64,000 bases of DNA from Sinorhizobium sp. RAC02 (GTDB lineage Bacteria > Pseudomonadota > Alphaproteobacteria > Rhizobiales > Rhizobiaceae). The translations under genes and the position numbers were made by a program. The stretch covers positions 1,922,001-1,986,000 of the forward strand of contig NZ_CP016450.1 in the NCBI RefSeq assembly GCF_001713395.1. The letters are read 5' to 3'. Shown here piece after piece: positions 28,721 to 37,347 of the stretch (position 1 is the stretch's first letter; every line of letters starts with the position of its first letter). The notes beneath the pieces are model-generated. The model did not search any database and had not been told where the DNA came from. It saw only the letters and a list, made by a program, of their open reading frames with translations.

Positions 28721-29098
28721 TCATCCGCCCTCGGCCTCGCAGGTCCCGGCCATCGAGCCGAGCCCATCCGCGTGGAAGACGCCGCCGTGAAGGACGCCGG
28801 ACACGGGCTGATTGCCAGCGTCCTTGAACTGCAGCTTGAAGATCCGGTATGGCGCGTCGTCCCATTGTCCCTTGGCTTCGCTCATCACGAGCGATCCCTC
28901 GACACAGCCCGAGCCCCGGCAGAAGGTTCCCTGCTTGGCCACGAAATCCAGTCGCAGGTCCGCCGGCATGGTGTTTTGCTCACAGTCGTGCGTGCAATCA
29001 TAGATGACCTGCGCGCGGCAATTCACGATCGCCGGTCCATCGGCAGCGGAGGCCGCGCCTGCTGCCAGCCCGGCGAGAACAAGAAGAAACCTACGCAT
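28721..29098 (-). CDS. Secreted Cys-rich hypothetical protein
   Basis: This 125-aa protein has a clear signal peptide (MRRFLLVLAGLAAGAASA). The mature part has six Cys (NCRAQ, YDCTHDCEQN, TFCRGSGCVEG, GTCEAEGG), suggesting disulfides in the periplasm. I recognise no family. The ATG at 29098 lies 2 bases after the stop of the endolysin, so both are probably translated together. The longer frame to 29452 runs antiparallel-like through the endolysin and lacks a signal. It could be an accessory or inhibitor of the endolysin, but this is inference. Confidence 0.7.
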   Translation of the reverse strand: MRRFLLVLAGLAAGAASAADGPAIVNCRAQVIYDCTHDCEQNTMPADLRLDFVAKQGTFCRGSGCVEGSLVMSEAKGQWDDAPYRIFKLQFKDAGNQPVSGVLHGGVFHADGLGSMAGTCEAEGG

Positions 29099-29100
29099 CG

Positions 29101-29724
29101 TCAACCCCCCGTCGTGTAGCTGATGGCGCCATAATAGTTCTTGGCATAGCTGGCGACGAGATCCGCCCTTTCGAGCCCGTTTATCATGCGCCGTGCATTC
29201 CTCCATTCTTCCTTCGTGGGGGAAAAAAAGTCGCCGAGCTTTTTCCCGGTGAAGCTGCCCTTGATCATGCCCTTGAACAGGATCGTGACGGCGGTCTTGA
29301 GATCCATCGCCAGCGTCGGATTGCCAACAAGATCGAGGCCGGTTTCCGTCGACATCTTCTCGTAGTTCGATTTGTGGGTCAGTTGCACCAACCCGCGCCC
29401 AAGCCAGCTTCTGCCCCTGCTGTCCTTGTGCCAGTAGGGTGTGGAAACCCATGGCAGCCTGCCCGCGTTGAAGGCCCTGTCCAGAATGGCGATGGCCTTG
29501 TCATCGGTGCCGGCGAAGGTTTCGCGTACGGCCTGCATGGTACGACCGGTTTCGTGATGCGCGGTGCCCAGCATATAGGCGAGCCAGCGATCATCCGCGT
29601 CCGGCATTTCGCCTTCCCACTTGTCGAGGATCGCCGTCAGCCCATCGACCTGGGACTGCCTCAGGCTTCCGTCGAAGAGAACGGCCCGCGCCTGATTGAA
29701 GAAAAACGTCCTGTTGATTCCCAT
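29101..29724 (-). CDS. GH19-type phage endolysin
   Basis: This 207-aa protein resembles phage glycoside hydrolase 19 lysozymes that cut peptidoglycan. Visible motifs are NQARAVLFDGSLRQSQVDGL, WLAYMLGTAHHETGRTMQAV with the catalytic Glu in HHET, GRGLVQLTHKSNYEKM, and FKGMIKGSFTGKKLGDFF. There is no signal peptide, as in holin-dependent endolysins. The ATG at 29724 has GGGGAGGG upstream. It sits between terminase and portal, a place where standard GTA clusters have no endolysin. Confidence 0.8.
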   Translation of the reverse strand: MGINRTFFFNQARAVLFDGSLRQSQVDGLTAILDKWEGEMPDADDRWLAYMLGTAHHETGRTMQAVRETFAGTDDKAIAILDRAFNAGRLPWVSTPYWHKDSRGRSWLGRGLVQLTHKSNYEKMSTETGLDLVGNPTLAMDLKTAVTILFKGMIKGSFTGKKLGDFFSPTKEEWRNARRMINGLERADLVASYAKNYYGAISYTTGG

Positions 29725-29932
29725 TTCACCCTCCCCTGGCCTGTTTGAGGCCACGACACAGCCATCGGCGACGCCTGATGGGGCACCGGTCGGAAACTTC
29801 CTGAACTGCCTGCGGATGCCTGGAACGGCTGAAGCGACTACCGCACTTCAGCACTCGCGCACTCAACCACGGAATGCGCGAAAATGCACCCAGAAAATGC
29901 AATCCGGGACCAAATCCAACCCTCAGCGGCCC
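29725..29932. other. Short intergenic region, endolysin to terminase
   Basis: The ~208 bases between the endolysin start and the terminase stop contain no recognisable gene. No palindrome or terminator stands out. Confidence 0.4.
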
Positions 29933-31216
29933 TCAAATCCCCCGCACCCGCGGTTCGCCCTGCCGGTCGAGCACGAGTGCCGTCAGCGCCCAGACGAGCG
30001 CGTCGAGCCGGTCCGGCGAGCGGCCGGCGGAGAGCCCGTCCGGACCGAAGTCGCACATCTGGTCTTCCAGTTCAGGAAAGGCGCTCGCATGCCCCACCCG
30101 CCCCTGCTCGTAGAGCGCGGCAACCGGCTCGGCGCGCAAAAATTTGCCGCGCGTTGCCCGCACCGTCGAAACCGGCAGGTTGGCATCGACGCTTTTCAGC
30201 ATCGCCGTCACCATGTCGCCGCCCTGGTTCACCTCGGCGACCACGCGGTCGGCATCGAACCGCCTGAACGCGCGCACCACCGCGCCCGCCCAGCCCGCCG
30301 GGCTGGCGCCCGTCACCGAGCAATCGGCCAGAACCACACCGCGCCCCGTCCCGTCCATGCCAGACACGACGATGCCGCAGACCGAAGCCGCGGATGCCGT
30401 CGCCGGCGGATCGACCGCCACGACGATGCGTGACAGCGGCCCCGGGTTTTTCAGCCGGATCGCCTCCAGCCGCGCACGGCTCCACAGTGCGTCCTCGCGG
30501 TCGGCGATAAGCTCGCCGTCCAGCTCCTGCCGACCAAGACGCGTGCCGCCGTAGCGGTCGGCCATGGCGGTCAGGAAGCCCGGCGACAGGTTTTTCGCAT
30601 TGTCCTGCGTGCTGATGCGCCGTACTTGCGTCCGCGGATCGTCCGCCAGCGCCCGCAGCAGTGGCACGGGCCGCGGCGTCGTCGTCACCAGCACGCGCGG
30701 ATCATCGCCCAGGCGCAGGCCGAACTGCAGCATGTCCCAGGTCTCCTGCGCATGTTTCCATTTGCCAACCTCGTCGCACCAGGCGAGATGGAACTGTGGT
30801 CCGCGCAGGCTTTCCGGATCTTCCGATGAAAAGATCTGCCCGATCGATCCGTTCGGCCAGACGAGCCTTCGGCGCGACGCCTCGAATTCCGGCCGCGATC
30901 GACCCGCAATCCGGCAGATGCCGGAAACGCCGTCGATCATGACCTCACGCCCGTCGCCCAGCGTTTCCGCCACGAGCGCGATGCGGATATCCGGCCGCGC
31001 CAAAGCCATCGCATGCACCCATTCCGCCCCCGCCCGCGTCTTGCCGGAGCCGCGCCCACCCATCAGCAGCCACACCCGCCAGTCGCCAGGCGGCGGCATC
31101 TGCGCCAGCCGGCTTTGAAATTTCCAACGGTTGAGGCCGGCCCGACGGGTCGGCAACACCCTCGCCGCCGTCTCCGGCCGGTCGCCTGCCGATTGGTTCC
31201 CAGCATCTACCGCCAC
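29933..31216 (-). CDS. GTA terminase large subunit (g2)
   Basis: The terminase packages DNA into heads. The Walker A motif GGRGSGKTRAGAEW and the preceding PPPGDWRVWLLM are clear, with GPQFHLAWCDEVGKWKHAQ (Walker B, DE), VLVTTTPRPVPLL (motif III) and a nuclease part with VVAVDPPATASAA and GRVGHASAFPELEDQMCDF. The start is uncertain. The frame stays open to 31576, but it crosses half a RIME at 31275-31325. I used GTG at 31216, giving 427 aa. A well-spaced GGGGAGGGG-to-ATG pair at 31220 lies in a different frame. See the finding on this locus. Confidence 0.8.
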   Translation of the reverse strand: MAVDAGNQSAGDRPETAARVLPTRRAGLNRWKFQSRLAQMPPPGDWRVWLLMGGRGSGKTRAGAEWVHAMALARPDIRIALVAETLGDGREVMIDGVSGICRIAGRSRPEFEASRRRLVWPNGSIGQIFSSEDPESLRGPQFHLAWCDEVGKWKHAQETWDMLQFGLRLGDDPRVLVTTTPRPVPLLRALADDPRTQVRRISTQDNAKNLSPGFLTAMADRYGGTRLGRQELDGELIADREDALWSRARLEAIRLKNPGPLSRIVVAVDPPATASAASVCGIVVSGMDGTGRGVVLADCSVTGASPAGWAGAVVRAFRRFDADRVVAEVNQGGDMVTAMLKSVDANLPVSTVRATRGKFLRAEPVAALYEQGRVGHASAFPELEDQMCDFGPDGLSAGRSPDRLDALVWALTALVLDRQGEPRVRGI

Positions 31217-31274
31217 GCATGGCCGCAACCCCTCCCCATCGATTGATGTTAGAGGTATTTCGACCGTTTCCACG

Positions 31275-31325
31275 TCCCCCTTCTCCCCGTCTACGGAAAG
31301 AAGGTCCCGGCAGGGGGATGAGGGG
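31275..31325. repeat. Half RIME element inside the terminase 5' region
   Basis: The segment CCCCCTTCTCCCCGTCTACGG ending AGAAGGTCCCGGCAGGGGGATGAGGGG (split here into two runs) matches the 3' half of the RIME elements at 25113 and 55935. It lies within an open frame that continues into the terminase gene. Confidence 0.7.
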
Positions 31326-31531
31326 CAAGTGCCATCGGCAGGACCAACATTCCGGCTGCCGAGCCCGGCTTCAAGCGCATCGGCTTTCTTTCGCAAGTCC
31401 TGCCAGTCCCGCTTTTCGTCGATCATTGTGAAGCCCGCAGCCGCTGTTGCAGCAATCTTCTTGATCTTCCGGTCAAGCGCCTTACCCAACCGCCGTTTGT
31501 TACGGCCCACTTTCCGCGCGCGCGGCAACAT
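31326..31531 (-). pseudogene. Interrupted 5' part of terminase or small upstream gene
   Basis: Upstream of the half-RIME and in frame with the terminase is MLPRARKVGRNKRRLGKALD followed by IDEKRDWQDLRKKADALEAG. It reads like protein, with basic then helical composition. It may be the original N-terminus of the terminase, split by the repeat, or a separate small gene. It overlaps the end of the coiled-coil gene (31500-32048) by ~32 bases. No homologue is recognised. Confidence 0.35.
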
Positions 31532-32048
31532 CGCCACCAGACCCGCTTTCCCGCATCCAGTCTTCCTTGGCGGCATGCACCCGTTCCTTCACCCGCGCCT
31601 CGATCAACCGTTCGAACTCCTCCGCCAGCGCCGCCTCGTCGTCCGGCTCGCCGCGCGCCGCTTCCGCCTCCACGCGTTCGTTGATCAGCGTGCGCTGCAG
31701 GCTGTCGATCTTTTCCAGCGTGCGCACGATCAGCGAAACCGCCTCGATCGCCGCCTTGGCGTCGGTCTGCGCAAGCTTGCGCGCCGCATCGTCCTCGGCC
31801 ACGTCGGCATCCCGCTCGGCCAGTACCTTCTGGCTCTGGAAGCGCTGGAACCGCTCGCGCAGCTCCTTCGTCATTTCGAGCAGCATCGCCTGCATGTCGA
31901 GGAACGGATCGAGCGGCGCCTGCGCCTTGGTATCCAGCACCAGCGCCGGCCCACCCGCAAACCCATCCCGCCGCCCCGCCAGCCCGTCATAAACCGCCGG
32001 CTCCGGCGTGACGCCGAAAAGCCCGATATCGATCGTCACCGCATCCAT
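31500..32048 (-). CDS. Coiled-coil protein upstream of terminase, possible small terminase (g1-like)
   Basis: This 182-aa protein begins MDAVTIDIGLFGVTPEPAVY and then is largely charged alpha helix (MTKELRERFQRFQSQKVLAE, LEKIDSLQRTLINERVEAEA), predicted coiled coil. In GTA clusters the gene before the large terminase encodes the small terminase that binds DNA ends. Position and size agree, but I see no HTH signature, so the assignment is tentative. Confidence 0.6.
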   Translation of the reverse strand: MDAVTIDIGLFGVTPEPAVYDGLAGRRDGFAGGPALVLDTKAQAPLDPFLDMQAMLLEMTKELRERFQRFQSQKVLAERDADVAEDDAARKLAQTDAKAAIEAVSLIVRTLEKIDSLQRTLINERVEAEAARGEPDDEAALAEEFERLIEARVKERVHAAKEDWMRESGSGGDVAARAESGP

Positions 32049-32221
32049 GGCAAAATCCGCAATGAAAAGGCGCCCGGTCCGAGGAGCCGCGCGCCTGTCA
32101 ATAAATTCCTATCAATCGATCACCACTGAGCCAATCGCCCGCAGCTTTCCGACTATGCCATAACCCTATCAAACCACCGTGACGCCGTCAAGGATTATTT
32201 TCCTATTTTTATTCGAACGCG

Positions 32222-33394
32222 CTATGGCCTGATGACCCCGACAATTTTGGGGTCGCCGACGGCAATCGTCGACACTTGAACGGCATCGAGGACGTCACCT
32301 CCGATAAAGGAAGCAACCCCGTTCTCGATTGCGAACACAATGCCGGACTGCCCAACCCAAAGTCCGCTCATATCGATAGCTGACGACCCCGCGGTCGTGC
32401 TCAGCGCGCTTCCCATATTTCTGCGCCAGATGACGACGATGTCGCCGACCCGCACCGGATTTTGCGGTCCGACGGCAAACCCGGCACCGACTTTCAGCGC
32501 GCTTGTCCAAAGCGCCTTGTGCGAAGAACTCGGAACGATTTGCTTCGCGTTTCCGGACTTGCTGATGAGCCAGGACGTAAACACCGCCGACCATGGCAAA
32601 CCAGTCCCAGTAGCCAGTAGGGACACAGCTTGCATATACTCCTGAATTGGCGCGCCGTTACAGGTTTCGTGTACACCCCTGTTGTATTCCCCGATGCCGG
32701 CCGCGAGCATAATACCTACGGGCGTGCCTTCGAGCGAAGCGGGAACCGGTGTTTTTATGGAGCGGCTTTCCAGCTCCGCGGAGCTCGGGCACGCTACCCC
32801 GGATGTCGCTTCGCCCGCAGGCGTCGGGAACGCCACAGGAAGGTCAGCGTCATCACAACCATAGGCCTTGTTCAGCCGTTCACGAAGAAGCAGCGCATAT
32901 TTTTCGGGATTTCCCTTACCGACACCGAGTACATAATCAGGAATTTCGAGCAACCCGAAGCTTGCCGCCAGACAAATCCTTGCCTTCCGCTCCCTCATCG
33001 CCAGTTCAGGCAGGTTTTTTCCGTCTGCTCCGCCGGCAATCGTGTCAGGATCGATAATCAGCAGATGCTGAAAAATAGCGGCCTGCCGCTCCATTTGCTT
33101 GATCTGCAATCCAACATCCTGCTCGTTTTGCTCCTTCAGCAAATCAAAGCCGCCGGTGACAACCGCAGTCACGACACCACCCAGCAGAGTGAAGAAGGCG
33201 GCCCAGGGGAACAGGTGTAACCATGGAGCTCGCCGCACCGTGTCACCCTTCAGCCGTTCGACCACGGTCTCAGGGGCTTCCTTCAGTTGGGCAAAGAGCT
33301 GGATCCATTGCTCTCCGGTAACGGAGCTATCCGACAGTATCTTCTGGAAGATGCGCTCTTTTAAGTCGTCACTATCCTGTGCGTTCTGCCCCAT
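32222..33394 (-). CDS. Membrane protein with C-terminal DUF2272-like domain
   Basis: This 390-aa protein has an N-terminal cytoplasmic part with EQWIQLFAQLKEAPETVVER, one membrane segment (APWLHLFPWAAFFTLLGGVV), a linker, and a C-terminal CHAP/DUF2272-like fold: GLPWSAVFTSWLISKSG, PSSSHKALW, VRVGDIVVIWRRNMG, and FIGGDVLDAV. The position usually held by catalytic Cys in the related amidase fold is Ser (PWSA), which DUF2272 members share. The codon use and base composition are A+T richer than the neighbours. ATG 33394 has AGGGGG 8 bases upstream. It lies just outside the GTA block on the same strand; function unknown. Confidence 0.7.
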   Translation of the reverse strand: MGQNAQDSDDLKERIFQKILSDSSVTGEQWIQLFAQLKEAPETVVERLKGDTVRRAPWLHLFPWAAFFTLLGGVVTAVVTGGFDLLKEQNEQDVGLQIKQMERQAAIFQHLLIIDPDTIAGGADGKNLPELAMRERKARICLAASFGLLEIPDYVLGVGKGNPEKYALLLRERLNKAYGCDDADLPVAFPTPAGEATSGVACPSSAELESRSIKTPVPASLEGTPVGIMLAAGIGEYNRGVHETCNGAPIQEYMQAVSLLATGTGLPWSAVFTSWLISKSGNAKQIVPSSSHKALWTSALKVGAGFAVGPQNPVRVGDIVVIWRRNMGSALSTTAGSSAIDMSGLWVGQSGIVFAIENGVASFIGGDVLDAVQVSTIAVGDPKIVGVIRP

Positions 33395-33550
33395 TTGTGT
33401 GCCCCCTGAACAAGGCCCGTGCCCCAACGACCTACAGCCGATGCTACAATTTGCGCCACATAAATCAATCTGGAATTGATAAAGCGAGTTCGGATATGCC
33501 GGCGACACTCGGCAGTTTCCGCAAGGCATGGCTCGTGATACTATCGCCCC

Positions 33551-33883
33551 ATGAAATCAAACGATCTCATCGCGATTGCGCTCGGCATGCCGGAAGCACA
33601 GGAGAGTGCGCATTTCGGCAAGCGCGACTTCCGGGTGGGCGAGAAGATTTTCATGTCGCTGCCGCAGCCGGGCCGCGCAGTGCTGAAACTGACGCCGGGC
33701 TAGCAGGCAATGTTCGTCGAAACCGATCCGGGGCTATGCGCACCGGTGCCGGGCGGATGGGGCCTCAAGGGCTGGACGTCGGTCTATTTCGACAGCGCGG
33801 ACGGCGAGCGCGTTCGCGACCTGATCGGCACCGCCTGGCGCAACGTGGCGCCGAAAACACTTGTCGCCGCCAGCCTGCACTGA
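33551..33883 (+). pseudogene. MmcQ/YjbR-family gene with in-frame TAG
   Basis: The frame from ATG 33551 encodes MKSNDLIAIALGMPEAQESA and FGKRDFRVGEKIFMSLPQPG up to KLTPG, then TAG at 33701-33703, and continues QAMFVETDPGLCAPVPGGWG and LKGWTSVYFDS to TGA at 33881. The family has E or Q at the TAG position (KLTPEQQ). One base change would produce TAG from GAG or CAG. The rest is colinear, so the gene is newly inactivated, unless the base is an error. Small DNA-binding fold protein of unknown role. Confidence 0.82.
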
Positions 33884-33889
33884 CGCCGC

Positions 33890-34375
33890 CTATTTTTCCT
33901 CACCCACCTCCATGGGCCAGGTCACGAGATAGTCCTCGTAGTCGTCGGTATCGATGCCCTCTTCGCTGATCGTGCGCCCACGGGCCGAAATGCCGGCCTG
34001 GTGCACGGTGTCCGGGTCGCCGGAAACCAGCGGGTGCCACCAGTAGAGGTCGTGGCCGTCGCGCACAAGGCGGTAGCCGCAGGTCGGCGGCAGCCAGCTG
34101 ATCGTATCGACGCTCTCCACCGTCAGCCGGATACAGTCGGGCACGGTCGCCTGGCGGTTTTCGTAGTCCGAGCAGCGACAGCTTTCGCCGTCGAGCAGCA
34201 CGCAGCGGATCGACGTCCAGGCGATTTCGCCGGTGTCCCAGTCTTCCAGCTTGTTGAGACAACAGAGCCCGCAGCCATCGCACAGGCTTTCCCACTCCGT
34301 GTCGTTCATTTCGGCAAGCGACTTCGTCTTCCAGAAAGGCAGATCGCCGGGCTTTTCCGCATTGTTGCTCATCAT
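33890..34375 (-). CDS. YcgN-family cysteine-cluster protein (UPF0260)
   Basis: This 161-aa protein contains the Cys cluster [20 protein letters not shown] and [18 protein letters not shown], then [10 protein letters not shown], consistent with the YcgN/YkgJ family of presumed metal or Fe-S binding proteins. It has no signal or membrane segment. The stop lies just after the YjbR remnant, convergent with it. Cellular role is not established. Confidence 0.87.
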   Translation of the reverse strand: MMSNNAEKPGDLPFWKTKSLAEMNDTEWESLCDGCGLCCLNKLEDWDTGEIAWTSIRCVLLDGESCRCSDYENRQATVPDCIRLTVESVDTISWLPPTCGYRLVRDGHDLYWWHPLVSGDPDTVHQAGISARGRTISEEGIDTDDYEDYLVTWPMEVGEEK

Positions 34376-34551
34376 GTCCGACCCCTGAACCCCTCGGGGC
34401 CAAAGGTCAAGGGCTGTGGCCGCTAACCGTTTCCCGCAAATTCCGTTCTGTCGCCTTCAAAAGACTGATATCGTCCCTGAATAAACCGGTGGTGAGAGGA
34501 CGTTAACCGAATACGGGCAGGTTGTGACCGCCCGCCAAGAGGTCCGCGATC

Positions 34552-36723
34552 GTGGAAGACGACAGCCAGAAACCGACAAAACCCCGCCGCCGCAAGCGGC
34601 ACTTTCTTCTGCGCATCGATTCCTGGATCGACTCCACGGTCTGGAACGCCGGTTTTCGCCTGGCCGAAATCTGGGAAGAGATCACCATCTTCTCCCGCCG
34701 CTTCCACGTCAAAGGCTGGAAAAAGGCTGTCTTCGAGGTCGCCGGCGAAGGCATGAACCTCGGCACTGCCGGCTTCGTGCTGCTGCTTGCCCTGGCGCTC
34801 CCCGCCTTCGAGGAAACCACGGGCAACTGGCGCGCGCAGAGCGATTTCGCCGTCACCTTCCTCGATCGCTACGGCAACGAGATCGGCCACCGCGGCATCA
34901 TCCACGAGGATTCCGCGCCGATCGATGAACTGCCGGACCATCTCATCAAAGCGGTACTCGCGACGGAAGACCGCCGCTTCTTCAGCCATTTCGGCATCGA
35001 TTTCCTCGGCCTCGCCCGCGCCATGAACGAGAATGCCCGCGCCGGCGGCGTCGTGCAGGGCGGTTCCACCCTCACCCAGCAGCTCGCGAAAAACCTGTTC
35101 CTGTCGAACGAGCGCACCATCGAGCGCAAGGTGAAGGAAGCCTTCCTCGCTCTCTGGCTGGAGGCGAACCTTTCCAAGAAGGAAATCCTGCGGCTCTATC
35201 TCGACCGCGCCTATATGGGCGGCGGCACCTTTGGTGCGGCGGCGGCGGCGCAGTTCTATTTCGGCAAGAACGTCACCGATGTGAACCTCGCCGAATCCGC
35301 CATGCTCGCCGGCCTGTTCAAGGCGCCTGCGCGCTACGCGCCCCACGTCAACCTGCCCGCCGCCCGCGCACGCGCCAACGAGGTTTTGACCAACCTCGTG
35401 CAGGGAGGGCTGATGACCGAGGGCCAGGTGATCGCCGCCCGGCGCAACCCCGCCACCATCATCGACCGCAACGAGAAGACGGCGCCGGACTTCTTCCTCG
35501 ACTGGGCCTTCGAGGAGGTGCAGCGCATCGCAAAACCCTTCGCCCAGCATTCGCTCATCGTGCGCACGACGATCGACATGGGCCTGCAGGCCGCCGCCGA
35601 GGAAGCCGTAGAAAGCGGCCTGCGCCAGTATGGCGAGAGCTACCGCGTCAAGCAGGGCGCGCTGGCGATGCTGGAAAATGGCGGCGCCGTGCGCGCCATG
35701 GTCGGCGGGCGTGATTATGGCGAGAGCCAGTTCAACCGCGCGACAAGGGCGCTGCGCCAGCCGGGCTCGTCCTTCAAGGCCTATACCTATGCCGCCGCCA
35801 TGGAATCCGGCATGACGCCCGAGACGACCATCGTCGATGCGCCGATCAGCTGGAACGGCTGGTCGCCGCAGAATTACGGCCGCAGCTTTGCCGGCCGCGT
35901 GACGCTGATGACGGCGATGGCGAAGTCCATCAACACCGTGCCGGTCCGCCTCGCCAAGGACAAGCTCGGCACCAAGCGCATCGCGGAAATCGCCAAGGAA
36001 ATGGGCGTCGAAACACCGCTGCGCACCGACAAGACCATGCCGCTCGGCACCTCGGAAGTCACCGTGCTCGACCAGGCGACGGCCTATGCCGTCTTCCCTG
36101 CGGGCGGTCTGCAGTCGCGCCGCCACGGCATCAGCCAGATGCTCAATTACGACGGCGACATCCTCTACGATTTCGGCCGCGACGAACCGCCGGCCAAGCG
36201 CATCCTGTCCGAACAGGCGGATTCGTCGATGAACCGCATCTTCGTCACCATTCCGGTGAGCGGCACGGCGCGGCGCGGCGCGCTCGATCGCGGCATCGTC
36301 TCGGGCGGCAAGACGGGCACCACCCAGGCCTATCGCGACGCCTGGTATGTCGGCTTCACCGGCAACTACACGACCGCCGTCTGGTTCGGCAATGACGACT
36401 ATACCTCGACGAACAACATGACCGGCGGCTCGCTGCCCGCCATGACGTTCAAGCGCCTGATGGACTATGCCCATCAGGGCATCGAGCTGAAACCCATTCC
36501 CGGCATCGAAAACCCGCTGCCGGACGGCACGAAGGCGACCGAGGTGGCTGCGACGACCGGCGACGAGAACCCGTTGCCGGCGCTTGTCCGCCCCCGCTCG
36601 CTCTCGGCCGATGTCACCAAGCTCTTGAAAGACATCACCCGCCAGTTCAATGAGGCGAAGCCCCTGAAGGCGGACGGCCGCGTGGCCGCGCTTGACGGGG
36701 CTCGACCGAACCGGACAGAGTAA
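34552..36723 (+). CDS. Class A penicillin-binding protein (PBP1A family)
   Basis: This 723-aa bifunctional enzyme polymerises and cross-links peptidoglycan. A cytoplasmic basic N-terminus is followed by a membrane anchor (TAGFVLLLALALPAFEE), then the GT51 transglycosylase domain with AVLATEDRRFFSHFGIDFLG, GGSTLTQQLAKNLFLSNERT and KEILRLYLDRAYMGGGTFG. The transpeptidase domain has SSFK (Ser406), the SIN motif in MAKSINTVPVRLA and the KTGTTQ box (Lys587). A long non-coding upstream stretch holds its promoter. It is followed by the DUF1214 gene. Confidence 0.95.
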   Translation: MEDDSQKPTKPRRRKRHFLLRIDSWIDSTVWNAGFRLAEIWEEITIFSRRFHVKGWKKAVFEVAGEGMNLGTAGFVLLLALALPAFEETTGNWRAQSDFAVTFLDRYGNEIGHRGIIHEDSAPIDELPDHLIKAVLATEDRRFFSHFGIDFLGLARAMNENARAGGVVQGGSTLTQQLAKNLFLSNERTIERKVKEAFLALWLEANLSKKEILRLYLDRAYMGGGTFGAAAAAQFYFGKNVTDVNLAESAMLAGLFKAPARYAPHVNLPAARARANEVLTNLVQGGLMTEGQVIAARRNPATIIDRNEKTAPDFFLDWAFEEVQRIAKPFAQHSLIVRTTIDMGLQAAAEEAVESGLRQYGESYRVKQGALAMLENGGAVRAMVGGRDYGESQFNRATRALRQPGSSFKAYTYAAAMESGMTPETTIVDAPISWNGWSPQNYGRSFAGRVTLMTAMAKSINTVPVRLAKDKLGTKRIAEIAKEMGVETPLRTDKTMPLGTSEVTVLDQATAYAVFPAGGLQSRRHGISQMLNYDGDILYDFGRDEPPAKRILSEQADSSMNRIFVTIPVSGTARRGALDRGIVSGGKTGTTQAYRDAWYVGFTGNYTTAVWFGNDDYTSTNNMTGGSLPAMTFKRLMDYAHQGIELKPIPGIENPLPDGTKATEVAATTGDENPLPALVRPRSLSADVTKLLKDITRQFNEAKPLKADGRVAALDGARPNRTE

Positions 36724-36747
36724 CCAGAAGCTGATTCCAACGGTCGA

Positions 36748-37347
36748 TTGCCCTTGTTCCGTACACCCCTCGTCATCGCTACAGCGCTCGCCGTCGCCTT
36801 CGGCCTCGGCATCCTGAGTTCGATCTATGCGCTGAGGGCGACGGTCGGCTTCGGCGCCATTGCGCTCGGGCCGTGGACCGCCTTCCCGGCCGCCCAGACG
36901 ATCGACGCCGACCCCTATGCGAAGGCGCACCGCGCACGCGACGGCAAGCTGCTGCTCGGCGCCGCCGAGGGTCTCACCTTCACCGCAGCAAAGGACAGCG
37001 AGAACCGCTCGCTTGTCGAAAATTGCCGGTATGAAATCCAGGGCATCACGCCGCCTGCCCGCCTCTGGACGCTGCATGCGGCCGACCGCAACGGCAACCC
37101 GCTGCCGGGCACGCTGCCCGGCCTGCCGACCGGCATCAACGCCTGGTCGGTATTGCGCAGCGCCGACAGCAGTTTTTCGATCCGCATCGCCGCGTCGGCC
37201 ACGCCCGGCAACTGGCTCGCCGTGCCGGAGGGCAAGGCACCGTTCCTGCTGGTCATGACCCTGCTCGACACGCCGACGGCCGGCAGTTCCGGCGTCATCG
37301 ACCTCACCATGCCCGGCATCACCCGGCTGGACTGCGCCGATGCGTAG
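36748..37347 (+). CDS. DUF1214-type membrane-anchored protein
   Basis: This 199-aa protein starts at TTG, 24 bases after the PBP stop. A membrane anchor (LVIATALAVAFGLGILSSIY) leads to a soluble domain with DPYAKAHRARDGKLLLGAAE, NCRYEIQGITPPARLWTLH and PEGKAPFLLVMTLLDTPT. The family pairs with DUF1254 proteins. The gene overlaps the next by 8 bases. Function unknown. Confidence 0.75.
   Translation: MPLFRTPLVIATALAVAFGLGILSSIYALRATVGFGAIALGPWTAFPAAQTIDADPYAKAHRARDGKLLLGAAEGLTFTAAKDSENRSLVENCRYEIQGITPPARLWTLHAADRNGNPLPGTLPGLPTGINAWSVLRSADSSFSIRIAASATPGNWLAVPEGKAPFLLVMTLLDTPTAGSSGVIDLTMPGITRLDCADA

Noticed and set aside
16095-32048. Attachment site or integrase for a prophage
   Set aside because: No integrase, repressor, replication genes or flanking direct repeats. 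The gene set matches a GTA rather than an inducible prophage.
32222-33529. Start of the DUF2272-like gene at 33529
   Set aside because: Extra 45 residues are Cys-rich without signal; AGGGGG precedes the ATG at 33394.
34423-37077. 884-codon open frame opposite the penicillin-binding protein
   Set aside because: The opposite strand has clear GT51 and transpeptidase motifs, so this is a shadow.
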